Source of the DNA: Haliclystus octoradiatus
Taxonomy: Eukaryota > Cnidaria > Staurozoa > Stauromedusae > Haliclystidae
Direction: 5' to 3'
DNA length: 64,000 nucleotides
NCBI GenBank assembly: GCA_916610825.1
Contig: OU744453.1
Span: forward strand, 15,751,807 to 15,815,806
Position 1 is the stretch's first letter; every line of letters begins with the position of its first letter. The translations under genes were made by a program, and so were the position numbers. The notes beneath the pieces are model-generated. The model was not told the origin of the DNA. It ran no database searches and was given only the letters and a program-made list of their open reading frames with translations. Positions 45,986 to 58,330 of this stretch are shown here, piece by piece.

Positions 45986-46263
45986 TTTGTCTATAAAATA
46001 TGTTGAGCAAAACAGACGCATATGTGTCCGTCTATACTGTTAAGTTAAGCGTATTTGGCCACTGTCCGAATTAAAAAGAATTACATAATCTTGCAAACCC
46101 CGCTACGTTTCATGATTGAACTGCCATTACAGAGATATCTCAAACCTAGGTTTTCATTCGACCGAATGCTAATACCAAATTAATCGTTTGTAGGGATATT
46201 TCACGACAATCATTTGGCTGAAATTTGCAATTAAAATAATTTGAGCAAGAGCTGAGCAAGAAC

Positions 46264-47090
46264 CCGTACCATGCTTTTAGAAGAGTGTAAGGTCTAAAGG
46301 AGTGGCTCTTTTGCGCAGAGCAGTGATTGAAGATGGTCATTACTTGGTCTAAGACACGACAATGAAGATCCATTCCAAAAGATTTCCTGCAGATTTTGTT
46401 TTGATTGGTTTTAATACGTATTTCCACGTTGCTAAGTTAGTGGAAGTACCCCAGGGGGTAACTCCAAATGCCGCATTGACGGGGGGGGGGTGCCACTTTG
46501 AAAAGATGTGTGCCATCTTGGAAAGATGTGAAGTACCCGAAAAGTCTCAAAAATCCTTCAAAAGCTACCCAAATGGGTATAAAAAAAACTGAATATGCTA
46601 CTCCAAAAGTGCAGGGAGAGTACTCCAATATAGGCTCTATGGGGGGATGGCCATTTTTATCGGTAAATATTCAAATTCAGTTTACAGTTTTTAGCTTTCA
46701 AATTCAATTTTTCACAAATTCTCTAAAAAAGTTCGAAATTGGAGCCAAAACTATTGATATTCTAAAATTTCCTACCCAAAAAGTATACTTCTCAGCTGGA
46801 ATATGGACCCAAAAAAAGTGGCACGTGCCCGTATAGCAGCAGTATGGGAGTTACCCCCCAGGGGAAAGTACACACCGCATCACATGACATTACAATCTAT
46901 AGCAGGATGCCGGATCTCTTCCTAATGCAATTCTCTCTGGATTATTGCATATGTAATAAGAACATCATGCGCATTTCATGTTCAGATAAATTCAAGGCTG
47001 AGTTGATCTACGGATGATTTCCAAACACAGTCCATTCGACCCTAAATCCAGTTTCTCTACCATCTGAGCTAATCCATTGTCTGAGGGACA
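46264..47090 (-). mobile_element. SINE family S, diverged and interrupted
   Basis: Body matches at 46300-46440 and 46870-47085 (GGCTGAGTTGATCTACGG, CCATCTGAGCTAATCC at the tRNA-like end), split by the element at 46449-46865. Confidence 0.65.
46449..46865. mobile_element. GGGGGTAACTCC-ended TIR element
   Basis: CCCCAGGGGGTAACTCC at the left and GGGAGTTACCCCCCAGGGG at the right; flanks GAAGTA and AAAGTA may be a short duplication. Inserted in the SINE. The 112-residue ORF inside is repeat-derived. Confidence 0.6.
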
Positions 47091-47444
47091 TCACTCTAAA
47101 GATTCGATATGTCACTATAAGGACGATATATTTGAATAACTTACTCCAAAACCTATCTTAACGAAGATAATGCATCACAAATCATGACCTCCAGTCACTA
47201 TATTTTCAATGTTAGACAAACAATCGGATAACACATGTGCAGAAATTGTCCAGATTCTCAGCTGTTCATTCAGATAAAAGTCGATAGCATGATGAAATAT
47301 TTGAGCATGTTATCATTTTGATCAAAATAAGTGTCAAATGAAAGATATACATCTATATCTATCCGTATACCTATAAAGGCAAATTTCAGAAGGTTTGTGT
47401 TCGCGTGGTCCGATTTTAACGTGAGACATAACTCAGAAACGAAA

Positions 47445-47905
47445 GGACTAGCTCAGATGACAGAGCAACCGAACTTCAGATCTGATTATATCTGATTGAC
47501 TGTGGTTATAATCTACCGAAGGTCAACTCATCATTGACTTTTGACTTGCTCCAATTCTCACTTATTTTTATGACGATTTTGATATGTTGGTAAGTGACAT
47601 ATTATTAAATGACCGCTTACCAACCATCAAATCTCGGCACATCAAAGTAAGCGGGACTTGGAGCCAGTCAACATTGACTTTATTATCTAAAAACATCTAA
47701 GCATGTCGGATGGAATGGTCAAGAGGGAATTTATTTGTGAGAAGCTGCGGTGCATCGTTGCACATTGACAATCGAGACCTGTCTGCCATGAGATCTGGTG
47801 AAATTGATCTGCAGTGTCACAGATGAGATCATAAAGGAGCATTTAACACGGGATTTAACATCGTTGCTCTGAGTGAAAACATTCCGTTTCTATTACTTAC
47901 CACTT
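47445..47905 (+). mobile_element. SINE family S, diverged, with a 130-bp insertion
   Basis: Plus strand head GACTAGCTCAGATGACAGAG, then a degenerate B-box region and body ending near GTTGCTCTGAGTG. Bases about 47540-47665 are foreign and have weak inverted ends. Confidence 0.6.
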
Positions 47906-48131
47906 GATCCAGTTTTCTGCTGTATTCAAATTCTAGTATATCGCTTGAATCGTTGCTTTCTATTCGTGGCTAGGACATCTTTCGAATTTTTGATTCTTTC
48001 TGTTTAGGAAAACGAAATAAAACATATTGTTTTTTTTACTGTTTCAACAGTATTATTTAATTTTATTTTTTCATTCAATTTATTACATTTATTGATAAAA
48101 ATTTTCTTACTAACAATTTATTTTAGCTCGA

Positions 48132-49879
48132 TCAAAATGGTATTACAAACTTCAAACAAATTGATCCTTTATCGCAATCAAGTTGGCCAAAGCTTATGTG
48201 TGGGCGTGATTTGTCTTTTGAGCATTTTCCACCTTTGAAGAGACATTTCACAGCTGTCGATTGAACAACAAAACATTACTTTATGATCATGCAAAGTTAT
48301 AAATATACTAGCTACAGTGTATCGTTGTTTGATCGCTCATATATGTAACATTCCTTCAGATTAATCATGATAGTGCGTTGTCGAACAGACACATTTACTA
48401 ATGTTAACGCTAACGCCAGTTTACACGAGCACATTTCCTGTGGCACATACGTGGTTCAAATCCCCCTAAGGTCAACTCAGCCTTGACTTTATCTGAAACA
48501 TCCAATGAGTACCAACTGAAGATGGTCGATGGAATGGTCCAGAGGGAATTGCATTGTGAGTAGCTGCGGTGCATCGTTGCGCATTGACAATCAAGACCTA
48601 CCTGCCATGAGATCTGTTGAAATTGATCTGCAGTATCGCGGCTGAGATCAACAAAGAGCGTTAAAAATCATTGATCTCACCGAAAAAAGCCACTCATCTA
48701 GAAATAGAGGAGTGCTACGGGTGCCTTTGGTAGTGTGACTCCGTCTACATGACATAATTTTTACTTCGTTTGCAAGATTATTTAATTAATTTTTGTTATC
48801 AAAAGAAAGGGATAATATATACCACAAATCTTTTATCCTGACCAAAATTTACACCCCAAATAACTAGAAAAATGTATAAGTATAGAAACTGAGTGTGCTT
48901 TATAATTTTTTCTATCCGAAACGTATCTATACCTGGAAACATACCCCTTATACTATAGGAAATAAGAAGTAACAAGCAATTTGCAAGGCTGTATATTTCA
49001 CACAATGTTAATAAATAGCATGAATTACAGGCTTCAAAGCAAGAATATATATGACTTCTGAAGTCACAAAAGTGTAACCTGTCAATGAAGATTGAACCCT
49101 TTTGTGTGTCATTTTCGAACTTTAATATATGCATGGTCTAACCTTCGATAATTTTCTTTAAAATTGAACTTGATACAGTTCCACTTGTACTTGAAGGAGT
49201 TGGATCAATCGTTGTACTGATGTTTTGAGTTTGAGTTGGTTCTGAAGATTGTGTAACTTGTTGTGAACACGAGGACATGGATGGATGACTGAATAGACTC
49301 TCTGTTGATCTGTAACCGCTGGACATACCATACGGTATTGCATGACATGACTTTGATATGAAATAGATTGTATTATAGACCACTGTTGTGAACGGGTCAG
49401 CGTCTCTAGGCTCAATCTCATTGGAGTATGCAGAAATGGGAAAATAGGCTAAAATATAAAAAGATTAGATATCTGAAGTAATTCATTATGTAATTCATCT
49501 GCGGATTTAGAATTAATGTTTTCACACTATACTGAAACGTGATATTTTATCAAATAAACATTTGCAGTATGCCTGTGTTGTAGGAGAGACCCGATTTTGA
49601 TGGCAATTGAGCTCGCTCCCAATCGAATTAGATTCGCCAGCCGCGTTATAGACATGCGAACTTAACTATTAATTCAGCCAATGGACCACCTGATATAACA
49701 GGTTTCTTCTGTCAATGGAAATGTTCACTATCACTAAGATTGACAATTTAGTAAATACTTCTATGGACACAATCAAAGTTTTCCTGTTGAGAATATTGGA
49801 TAATATCAAATACATCTTGAAATAGATATCTATGAGATTACTTACTCAATGCCATCAGTATAAATGTAAAAGCTTCCAT
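48132..49879 (-). CDS. Small secreted cysteine-containing protein, family member 2 (three exons)
   Basis: Exons 49846-49879 (leader MEAFTFILMAL), 49143-49448 and 48132-48253 splice in phase 1 to a 153-residue protein. Exon 2 has the same core as member 1 (VVYNTIYFISKSCHAIPYG, YRSTESLFSHPSMSSC) and a Ser/Thr/Gln linker. Exon 3 gives VKCLFKGGKCSKD, then SFGQLDCDKGSICLKF; like member 1 it is exactly 122 nt. Intron 2 contains a SINE. Upstream, 49880-50030 matches the region upstream of member 1, so promoter and gene duplicated together. Function unknown. Confidence 0.75.
48445..48755 (+). mobile_element. SINE family S, 5'-truncated, in intron 2 of family member 2
   Basis: Starts at the B-box GTGGTTCAAATCCCCC and runs through the body to TGTGACTCCGTCTACATG. 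The A-box half is missing. Confidence 0.78.
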
Positions 49880-50034
49880 CTTACTGTAAAGTACAAGCAA
49901 GCCCTGCCATTGAATCATTGAATAGACAAGAGCTCATTGTTATATATACAGCATACAAAACACCATCAGCCTTTAATTAAATTAATGATCATTAGCAAAG
50001 TGATTAAAAAGTTCACCTTCCAAAATGTGTTACT

Positions 50035-51165
50035 ATAGTGAATAACAACAAAGAATTAATTTTTTAATTGTGTGATTCAACGAAGTCAATTATTTCTATA
50101 CATATGTTTATAGGGTAATATTTAGGGTAACATAGGGTAATATGTTTTTGTGAAATTATCTGAAATTATAGTCAGGGCATCTAATACATTTTTTTGCTAT
50201 TTTCTATTCTTGTTTGTTTGCTTGTGTATTTAATTTTGTAATTCATTTATTGATAGGTGTTAATACAAAAAGCATTAGGACTATTCTTATATTTGACTTG
50301 AAAATGAGTTTTATTTCGAAGTGGTACTAACATTCAATTTCGTTCACAACAGTATGAATGCGACTGCATTACTCAGGAGAATGTCGATCTTCATATCAAT
50401 CGCTACATCTAATTGAGCTATTGGTGCTATTTCATAAGCATGCATCAGTTCAAACTATGCATAGTAGCTACTTCAACAGCCATCAGTACGACAGCTCATC
50501 AGTAACTGGACTGAAGAAAAACCAATGTCTTAAAATGGGTGTTTCTACGAAGTTCACGAAGCTACTCTGTCCTCAACTTGTGCCGTCATTCGAGGCCAAA
50601 AGGCATGCTCTCTAGCAAATGACAGGCTTTTGCTTTCTCCCATATGTGAGCTATGAATTTCTTTTTGTGACGTAGTCACTTAATTATAAACATGTAAATA
50701 CTTACTGTGATTATTGTGCAACTACTAAAGTCATATGATCTTAGAATAATCTTGTAATATATGTTGAAATATAGTCAGTTCTATTCAGACATAATGCAAG
50801 CGTGTTCTCTGTCTAGAACGACACCACACTTTTAAAATTGCATTCCTTATACTTGTCGGAACAACCAAACGATTTAAATATAATACCTCTATCAACACCC
50901 ATCTCTTTTCTGCAATTCCATTACGTTTTTACTGCATCATCAACTTGACTTCGGTCAGATGGCCAACCAAAGGTTACTGAATTACTGAATTACTTTCCAA
51001 ACCAAGGTTATCAACCATATTCACAGCAATAGCATGATCAATATCTTCTTTACTATTAGGTTGATGAAGGGCTGCTCTGCTCAAACAATCGGGTACCGAT
51101 TTTGTTTTTTGGATTTATCATTTATCCACAAACCGGGTAAGCTTGCAGCTTTTTTTCACCGGGGT
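50035..51165. other. Intergenic, partly duplicated from the 44300-44530 region
   Basis: AATTGAGCTATTGGTGCTAT and CATAGTAGCTACTTCAACAG at 50400-50490 recur at 51440-51500 and, more diverged, near 44500. No coding exon seen. Confidence 0.4.
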
Positions 51166-51169
51166 GGGT

Positions 51170-51320
51170 GGTTGGTTAAATTGGTTAGTATTTCGAAGCT
51201 CGTGTGCGTTTATAACCGGATGCCCTTCCTGACGCCAACCTATAGTGCTCCGACCAGGGATTGAACCCGAGACCCTGCGAGCTGTGGTCCAACGCTCTAG
51301 CCACTACACCAAGTCCGCAC
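51170..51320 (-). mobile_element. tRNA-derived SINE, copy 2
   Basis: Minus strand: GGACTTGGTGTAGTGGCTAG (A box), GGGTTCAATCCC (B box), then GTCAGGAAGGGCATCCGG. Same family as 1490-1622. Confidence 0.75.
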
Positions 51321-51989
51321 TTGGTCAGCCATGCTTGGTCAGTGTCCATAGCATCAACTGAAGACGAGGAAGAGCATCATTTAGATTCTTTTCAAATATC
51401 GCTTCAAGTGGCCGATGATCACCGATATTATTTTTTCTAATTGAGCTGTTGGCGCTAATCATAAGCATGCATCAGTTCGAACTAAATATAGTAGGTACTT
51501 CAACAGTCATACAAGAGTTAAATCAAATTAAGTACAACAGTGTGGATTCAGGAAGTATAAAAAGTAGTCCATAATTTTGCACTTCGTCTATTTCAGTTTG
51601 ATTTCACACTCCTTTCAAGTGTACTTAGGTTGTTTTGACCTTGATTTCTATTAGCCAATGACATTGTCTCCGAATGATTAATTATTATTCCGTATCTTAC
51701 ATTGTGCATATGTAATCTTGCTTGCGTATTCCTTTGATGTTTAATGACATTGTTTTTACCTGGAGCTTTGAAGGCTGTGATAGCGATGTATTGCTGATCC
51801 AACGAGGCAATAAATATAGAGGTATTGGCTTTTTGGTGTTTCAGCCATGGTTTCATTATTTTAATCACAATTAATAATCAGCTACTATAGTAATTCCATA
51901 TTAGTTCGTACATATTTTTCATGTGGTATATATTTATTACGAGGTATTTCTAATTCAATTTGAAAACTTGTATGGGAGCTTAGAAAAAT

Positions 51990-52130
51990 GAACAAAATGT
52001 AAATATTGAAGAGACAAGATCTCCATGTTTTATCTTGAGAACCAACAATATCATCAACTTTAAATTATTGATCATTACAAAAATAAATAAAAAGTTCATC
52101 TTTCAGAAAGCGTTAATATATGAACAACAG
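51990..52130 (-). other. Orphan copy of the secreted-family upstream region
   Basis: GAAGAGACAAGATCTCCATG and TTTAAATTATTGATCATTAC match 44100-44200, upstream of member 1, but the expected leader exon near 51930 has no ATG. Looks like the remains of a lost family member. Confidence 0.5.
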
Positions 52131-52255
52131 CAAAGCATATATAATAATCATGAATAATGCATAGTTTTCATAATTTCCGTGACTGGTACAAGTCAGAACA
52201 TCATCTTTCCTATAACTTTGCGAGCAGGAAAGCTCACCATATAAATCCTGTTAGC

Positions 52256-52467
52256 CCAGAGCCATCTATTTACAAGAGATGGATACACCCATTCGTGTGC
52301 CGCTATCGTCTCGTATTGGACAGATGTCAGTCACGTGATTTTTGGACGCCATTATTGATCTTTGAAACAGGGTTCTCATTTCAAGTGAAACTGTTAAAAA
52401 CGTGCTTGGTCCAGGCTAGGAAGATCAAAAATGGGGTATGTGTCCCAACTGTAAATAGATGGCTCTG
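52256..52467. mobile_element. 212-bp hAT-type MITE
   Basis: Perfect TIRs CAGAGCCATCTATTTACA; flanks TGTTAGCC and TGTTAACC (7 of 8). Parent form of the 44-bp element at 41046. Confidence 0.82.
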
Positions 52468-53369
52468 TGTTAACCTCCTGCTTGCGGGCTGCGCATTGGC
52501 TCCTGTGTCTTCGCTCTTGCGATCCGTGTTACTTGCATGATATCTGATTAATTATGTATATATATATATGATATAAATAAGCATATGATGTATAGCTTAA
52601 AAACGGATCTATACTGCACCACAAATTTGAAAAAAAAAACATGCCCACAGACTATCAAAATGCAAATAGTAAAAATGTTCATTTGACATTTAATGTTAAA
52701 TCTCATTTAGAAGTTTTGTGAGCCTTGTGGACATCAGCTTAAGTACATAGTGATGTGTGCAGGAAAATGAATGAAGTTTATGAACTGTCATTTGGCACTT
52801 TGGAATATTCTTAACATTTATTGATAATTTCACCCGTTTTAAATGGGTTAAGATTACAAAGTAAGGATCTAGTAAGCCACCAAAATAATGTTCTGATGAG
52901 TATAGTTTATGTTATTGATTTGCTACCAACGTTCTTTTATCAGCGCAAAATAGTCCGTTGATGGGATGTAACGATCCATCAACCTTGCACGGGAACATCG
53001 AAAGAGAAAACGTGCAGAAGAACAATCTCTCGTAGCAACTAGATATTAGGAAGTCAGGAGCGGTTTTAGCGAAAATTCGTAGCATAATCATAAATTGATG
53101 CAGCTTTCGAAGACTCAGTTTCAATGAAAAAGGCGTATTTCAATGCTCATATTACTTGATTTAACATATTCTTCAAATCTGACTATAGGAGATCAGGCTG
53201 GCTCTATTTGTCGTAAAGTACTGGCACTGGTGAGCTGGCACTTCATCAGCTCTTTCAAGACTTCACCACTATTTCCCAGTTGACGTAAGAAAAACAGAAG
53301 TTCTCACTGAGAACTTTCATCTTTCCTCACTACGATTTTTGCAACATTCTACTGGGAAGCGGCAAAACA

Positions 53370-53785
53370 AGTTTAATGAAGAGGATGGACCAATCTTTCT
53401 GGCGGGCAGCTAGATCAGTTATTTGCCTACAGCGCGATCATCCATCATCTGATTGCTTCGACCAAGTAGGATCCCCAACGTCAATAAGGAAAAGATAACA
53501 TCAGCAGTAACATTAGCTTGGAATGTTAGACAAATACTATCGCCAGATTATCTATCTGCCTCATTAATTCCAACAAAAACAAGATAGAACTAGAGCAGCA
53601 ACAAGACAAGAATATGAAATGGCGAGTACAAGAACAAGAATAGGTAAAAGAGCATCAAGCAGCATTGCAGCCAATGTATTTAATCATCTATTGAGAGAAT
53701 ACATTGAAGTACCAAACTCTACGAACAGGAACTCTCTCAAGCTGCAGTTGGAAATCTCAATCTTTTACATGACTTTTAATCTGTT
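53370..53785 (+). pseudogene. Non-LTR retrotransposon 3' ORF fragment
   Basis: Across frames: RAARSVICLQRDHPSSDCFD, then LSPDYLSASLI and EMASTRTRIGKRASSSIAAN, FNHLLREYIE. This resembles the extreme C-terminus of CR1/Jockey-type polymerases (RAAR.I, then AP.YL, then R.R...FS.....WN.LP). Frameshifted and truncated. Confidence 0.5.
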
Positions 53786-53799
53786 ACATAATTTGGTTA

Positions 53800-54425
53800 T
53801 TTAATTTTTAATATATCTGTAAATAGTTTCAATATTTTAAAAGCAATTTTTAATTTTTTTTAATTGTTCTTCACTCGCTATTCTATAAAACATGCCATAG
53901 GCAGCTACTTTTTTTTAATATTGTTTCAGAAAACTGTAGTATAGAATGTGAGGATAAATAATATCCAGCCGTGATTTGAAGTGGTTTTCCAGATCCCGTT
54001 GGTGTATTGGTGCAGCTTGTTGAGAATTGTTCTTTTTAAACAATATGTGTCAATGTAAAGGGGTAGCAAAGCAGTAATAATTTTGTAAGAGGTAGCAATA
54101 TATAAAACATCGTGCAATTTGAGTCAAAAATACTGGTCTCATTTTCAATCTGTGCTACAAGGTTGAAGAATCAATTCAATACATTCTCCAGCATATAACA
54201 TATAGCCTTCGTGATCGGATTTTATACTTCATTGCTGAATCTTTTTCTTTATACAAAAATTGCAATTCAGGACTTTACTTGAAGGGCTAGGTACCAAAAC
54301 CTGTTCAATCTAATCTAGTATGTAATTAGACAACGCTTTGTACACTGCACATGATTCACTCTACTCAGGTAATTTAATGTCTTTAATCACCCTCAAACTT
54401 AGGAGATACTCGAAGAATGTGAACT
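53800..54425. other. Gene-free stretch
   Basis: AT-rich; only short ORFs and homopolymer runs. Confidence 0.4.
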
Positions 54426-54427
54426 AG

Positions 54428-54634
54428 TTAAAGGAGCAAAAATGACATGCAGGCACTACGCAAATAGGATCACGTGCATGTTTATTGTTCGTAACACAAT
54501 GTACATTGTTGACATGAATTTATAACAGATTAGGCCTGCGTATAACAATAGTTTCAAAGCGAGACGGTTGAATTACGCTAAGTATAAATTAAACTTGTGC
54601 TCGCAGCGGTCGCCGGTCAATCTTGCCCCTTTAA
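54428..54634. mobile_element. 207-bp MITE with TTAA ends, copy 2
   Basis: Inverted relative to 25134-25340, same length, TTAA at both ends; ends AGGAGCAAAAATGACATGC and the complement of AGGGGCAAGATTGACCGGC. Confidence 0.82.
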
Positions 54635-55082
54635 TTTGTTTTAACTTAATTTTTCGAAAAAATATGTTCCTGTCTGGAGTAACAGGTTCTAAAGTGCGAA
54701 CAAATATTAATAACATCAGAGAAAGCTTCGTAAATTGCGCAAGACATCAACCATCAACCCTGAAAAGATTGATCTAATTTGTCTCCGAACTCAACCATTT
54801 TTCAGCCTTTTGATGTGCATCGATTGCCTCAAGTTATATATTAACATCCTGGTCGATTAAGTCAGTGAGTCAGGTATATACAGGTATACAGAGCTAATCA
54901 CTGATATGTCTCACATATCAAGACATACATGCAGATATGCAGACATATTTAGTGACTATAGAGGAGAATGACAAACAAAGTCAACACACACAATGACATA
55001 TATATTATTTTATATTTCCACATGTAATAGATTTAACATTACGTTAGCTATACTATAATAATGTTATGATTCATGAAACAGA

Positions 55083-55657
55083 TTAAAAACACAGAGTTAA
55101 TAGTAATGCAATATAAGGATTTACATGTGCAAGCAGTAAAATACGTTTAGGTACTTTCTTTGTAATACATCTACAAAGTTGACGTGCATTTTTTAATGGA
55201 TTCTGATAAGGATTAAGTACGTTTAATCCAATTGCACGACGAAGTGATTCTTGAGCCATGTGACAATTATTTTTAAATAAATCATACGATTTTGTCATAA
55301 TACTTTGCATTTTTGTCTGAGCAAATGATGGTGTAATTATTCTTTTAACTTTTGCACCATAGTATTGCCTTGTTGCTCCTCGATTGTAAGTATCACCTAG
55401 ATAATCGGTCAGTCGGATATTGTAGGCACGACGTATTCTAGCAATAATTGGATTTGATGTTATTTTATATTTAGCCTTATATAAATGTGCTATACCATCT
55501 GCCATATATTCAAGAATACATTCTGTACCGTCTTTCAGTTTAAGAATTAAACCAGAATGGGCAATAGAACAGGCTGAACCGATCTTCTTCAATGCTGAAA
55601 GTGGGCGACGATAGACGTAGACACGATCAATTGGGGAATTTGAGCCACATCCGGGAG
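55083..55657 (-). CDS. Possible permuted papain-fold (NlpC/P60, LRAT or PPPDE-like) protein, terminal exon
   Basis: A 575-nt exon follows a clear acceptor (CTTGTTTCAG) and encodes 191 residues to a stop. It reads PGCGSNSPIDRVYVYRRPLS, then CSIAHSGLILKLKDGTECIL with EY shortly after, and later SYDLFKNNCHMAQESLRRAI. A histidine in an AHSGL-type strand followed about 100 residues later by NNCH is the order of catalytic His and Cys in circularly permuted NlpC/P60-superfamily hydrolases (LRAT, PPPDE, YiiX-like). The C-terminus is hydrophobic (ILLLAHVNPYIALLLTLCF), possibly a membrane anchor. Upstream exons not found; family assignment is inference. Confidence 0.5.
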
Positions 55658-56074
55658 CTGAAACAAGATCAAATGTAACACATTATAAATAAAAGTTATG
55701 AAAGGATAAGTTAGTACTTCAACAAATGTTTGGTGTATACTGTGTATGTCTGCAAAATTATCACAAAACATTTCAAACTCTTGATGTTGGGAGAATTTCT
55801 TTGCGCCATTGATTTATTATTGTTATTAAAAATGGCACATGACACAACACAACAATCAATATGTAATGACAGATGTAACTATTTTCTGTCCCTTCTTCTG
55901 GGAACGGAAGGAGTAATGAAAAGAGGACTTATGCTATAAGAAAATATTTTATAGAATCATATCTATCTCCTTTCATGTAAAATTAATCTTTATATTAACC
56001 TAGACAGGCATATCAACATCCATAGCATATTTATGTATCTATCTATCTATATATATATATATATAATTAAATTA

Positions 56075-56170
56075 ATTGGAAAAACACAAAATATCAAACA
56101 TTCATTTTTGCTACTTCAAGTTTCACGCCTAAGCGATCATCAGGCAATCCAGTTTTTCCAATTAATTTAA
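56075..56170. repeat. Foldback enclosing one hammerhead motif, copy 2
   Basis: TTAATTGGAAAAAC and GTTTTTCCAATTAA bracket a minus-strand hammerhead. (TA)n on the left, AGCTCTGC...GAGCACTA module on the right: same order as at 21733. Confidence 0.65.
56107..56147 (-). ncRNA. Hammerhead ribozyme motif, solitary copy 2
   Basis: Stem I UUGC/GCAA; CUGAUGA; stem II CGC/GCG with loop UUAG and a U-U at its base; GAAAC; stem III ACU/AGU with loop UGA; cleavage after A of GUA. Confidence 0.65.
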
Positions 56171-56298
56171 TTATTTATAGCTCTGCATTCTGCATTTACA
56201 AATGTCATTGAGCACTATGAAAACAGTACAGACAACATAAGTACTATTATATATATATATATATATATAGATATAAAATAAGAAAAGAGACGTTTTCT

Positions 56299-56338
56299 CC
56301 GTTACTCGAAGTTTCGCGCTGTAGCGCTCCTCAGACGG
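56299..56338 (-). ncRNA. Hammerhead ribozyme at the left end of the Penelope twin
   Basis: 40-nt type I motif: stem I CCGU/ACGG, CUGAGGA core, stem II GCGC/GCGC with loop UACA, GAAAC, stem III ACU/AGU with loop UCG, cleavage after GUA. All core positions canonical, including the G-C at the base of stem II. Confidence 0.85.
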
Positions 56339-56527
56339 TTTTATTCATATAAAAAACATTTCTAAATTCACCAAAGATATATACATGATAAAAGTTTACA
56401 CGCCTATTGATTAAATTGCTGTTCTATTGTTATTTACTGCTATGTTAGTTTCCGTAGTAAATTATTATATGCTATTGTTTGTTTCCGTAGTAAATTATTA
56501 TATGGTATTGTTCTATTTATGTTTTAT

Positions 56528-57480
56528 CTAATTCCTTGAAATTTTTCGAATAAATTTGTTTTCGTGCCTGCATTTAGAAACCAGCTCAGATCTTCTATTT
56601 AATAAGTTCTTGTTTTTGTAAAACGTTATAAAAAATTTTTCCTCTAAACAGAGATGGCATTTTTTCAATATGTTGTCGTATGGCACTGCCGTTGATAGAA
56701 TTGACCATTTGACGAAGAATGATTTTCCGTTATCTTTTAATGACCAGATGTATTTAGACAACTCAGTGCGATTTTCATATTTTCTGTTGGTAAATGACGA
56801 CTTATGTTTCGTAAAACGATCTTTGAATGCTCCTTCAGTAAGGCCGATGTAGTTGTGGCCGTTTGCGTCCTCAGGTGTGGTTACGTTGGCATTATATATT
56901 ATGCTGGTTGTCAAGCATTTGTTGTCAAGAGGGCAGTTTATTTTGGAGCGGCAATTGCATTGTTTTGTTGCTTGTTCTTTGTTGTCGGCGTTCAATAATT
57001 TTCTGTTGTGGCTTCTCAGAATTGTTTCTATGTTTGCCATGCAGCAGTAGCTGACTTTTACATTATTTTTATTAAAAAGTTTGTGGTATTTGTGCTGTTT
57101 CGGAAAATGTTTGTTCAGTAAAAGTATAAATTTTCTGGCTATGTCTGTGTCAACATTTTTGCTGAATGGTGGGTTGAACCAAATTATTTTTCTTTTTCTA
57201 TTCCTTTTAGCTGCAGTGGTGGTGGGTCGTTGATTGTAGGTAAAATCGGCGTCATAGCCGCTAGATCTTAGCGCGCATATGTAAGGGGATTTTGACCTTT
57301 CAAAAGCATCGTTGTTGCAGGAAAGGTCAGATATTCTCTGGTTGATTGAAGCTGGTATCTGTTTGATGACGTTGGGTGGGTGATTAGACTCTGCATTAAT
57401 GTATAGGGGCTCGTCGTTTGGTTTTCTGTATGGTTGGTATGTTCCGTCTTTGAGGTTAAGCGTTATATCTAAAAAATTGA
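56528..57480 (-). CDS. Penelope-like RT C-terminus plus GIY-YIG endonuclease (left copy, 5'-truncated)
   Basis: Open from the junction: FLDITLNLKDGTYQPYRKPN and NHPPNVIKQIPASINQRISD are the conserved end of the Penelope-type reverse transcriptase. Then comes the linker NKHFPKQHKYHKLFNKNNV, a Cys motif CNCRSKINCPLDNKC, and GIY-YIG with NYIGLTEGAFKDRFTKHKSS and ELSKYIWSLKD. Ends RKISRN. No start codon is expected, since the 5' part of the RT is missing. The frame is intact over its whole length. Confidence 0.88.
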
Positions 57481-57489
57481 TTATATTAT

Positions 57490-58101
57490 ATGATTATATT
57501 GATTTATTTACTGAACAAACATTTTCCGAAACAGCACAAATACCACAAACTTTTTAATAAAAATAATGTAAAAGTCAGCTACTGCTGCATGGCAAACATG
57601 GAAACAATTCTGAGAAGCCACAACAGAAAATTATTGAACGCCGACAACAAAGAACAAGCAACAAAACAATGCAATTGCCGCTCCAAAATAAACTGCCCTC
57701 TTGACAACAAATGCTTGACAACCAGCATAATATATAATGCCAACGTAACCACACCTGAGGACGCAAACGGCCACAACTACATCGGCCTTACTGAAGGAGC
57801 ATTCAAAGATCGTTTTACGAAACATAAGTCGTCATTTACCAACAGAAAATATGAAAATCGCACTGAGTTGTCTAAATACATCTGGTCATTAAAAGATAAC
57901 GGAAAATCATTCTTCGTCAAATGGTCAATTCTATCAACGGCAGTGCCATACAACAACATATTGAAAAAATGCCATCTCTGTTTAGAGGAAAAATTTTTTA
58001 TAACGTTTTACAAAAACAAGAACTTATTAAATAGAAGATCTGAGCTGGTTTCTAAATGCAGGCACGAAAACAAATTTATTCGAAAAATTTCAAGGAATTA
58101 G
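57490..58101 (+). CDS. Penelope-like GIY-YIG endonuclease (right copy, more truncated)
   Basis: From about 57507 identical to the left copy apart from a few changes (ANMETILR versus ANIETILR, PYNN versus PYDN). Begins inside the linker, so it retains the Cys motif and the complete GIY-YIG domain but no RT. The apparent N-terminal MIILIY is junction sequence. Confidence 0.85.
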   Translation: MIILIYLLNKHFPKQHKYHKLFNKNNVKVSYCCMANMETILRSHNRKLLNADNKEQATKQCNCRSKINCPLDNKCLTTSIIYNANVTTPEDANGHNYIGLTEGAFKDRFTKHKSSFTNRKYENRTELSKYIWSLKDNGKSFFVKWSILSTAVPYNNILKKCHLCLEEKFFITFYKNKNLLNRRSELVSKCRHENKFIRKISRN

Positions 58102-58290
58102 ATAAAACATAAATAGAACAATACCATATAATAATTTACTACGGAAACAAACAATAGCATATAATAATTTACTACGGAAACTAACATAGCAGTAAATAAC
58201 AATAGAACAGCAATTTAATCAATAGGCGTGTAAACTTTTATCATGTATATATCTTTGGTGAATTTAGAAATGTTTTTTATATGAATAAAA

Positions 58291-58330
58291 CCGTCTGAGG
58301 AGCGCTACAGCGCGAAACTTCGAGTAACGG
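58291..58330 (+). ncRNA. Hammerhead ribozyme at the right end of the Penelope twin
   Basis: Exact inverted copy of 56299-56338. Preceded by ATGAATAAAA and followed by GAGAAAACGTCTC. Confidence 0.85.

Noticed and set aside
48799-49134. 111-residue open frame next to family member 2 exon 2
   Set aside because: Lies in intron 2, with no family cysteines and no splice support.
56670-57054. Cysteine-rich frames opposite the Penelope GIY-YIG ORF
   Set aside because: Antisense shadows; the same shadows appear mirrored in the second copy.
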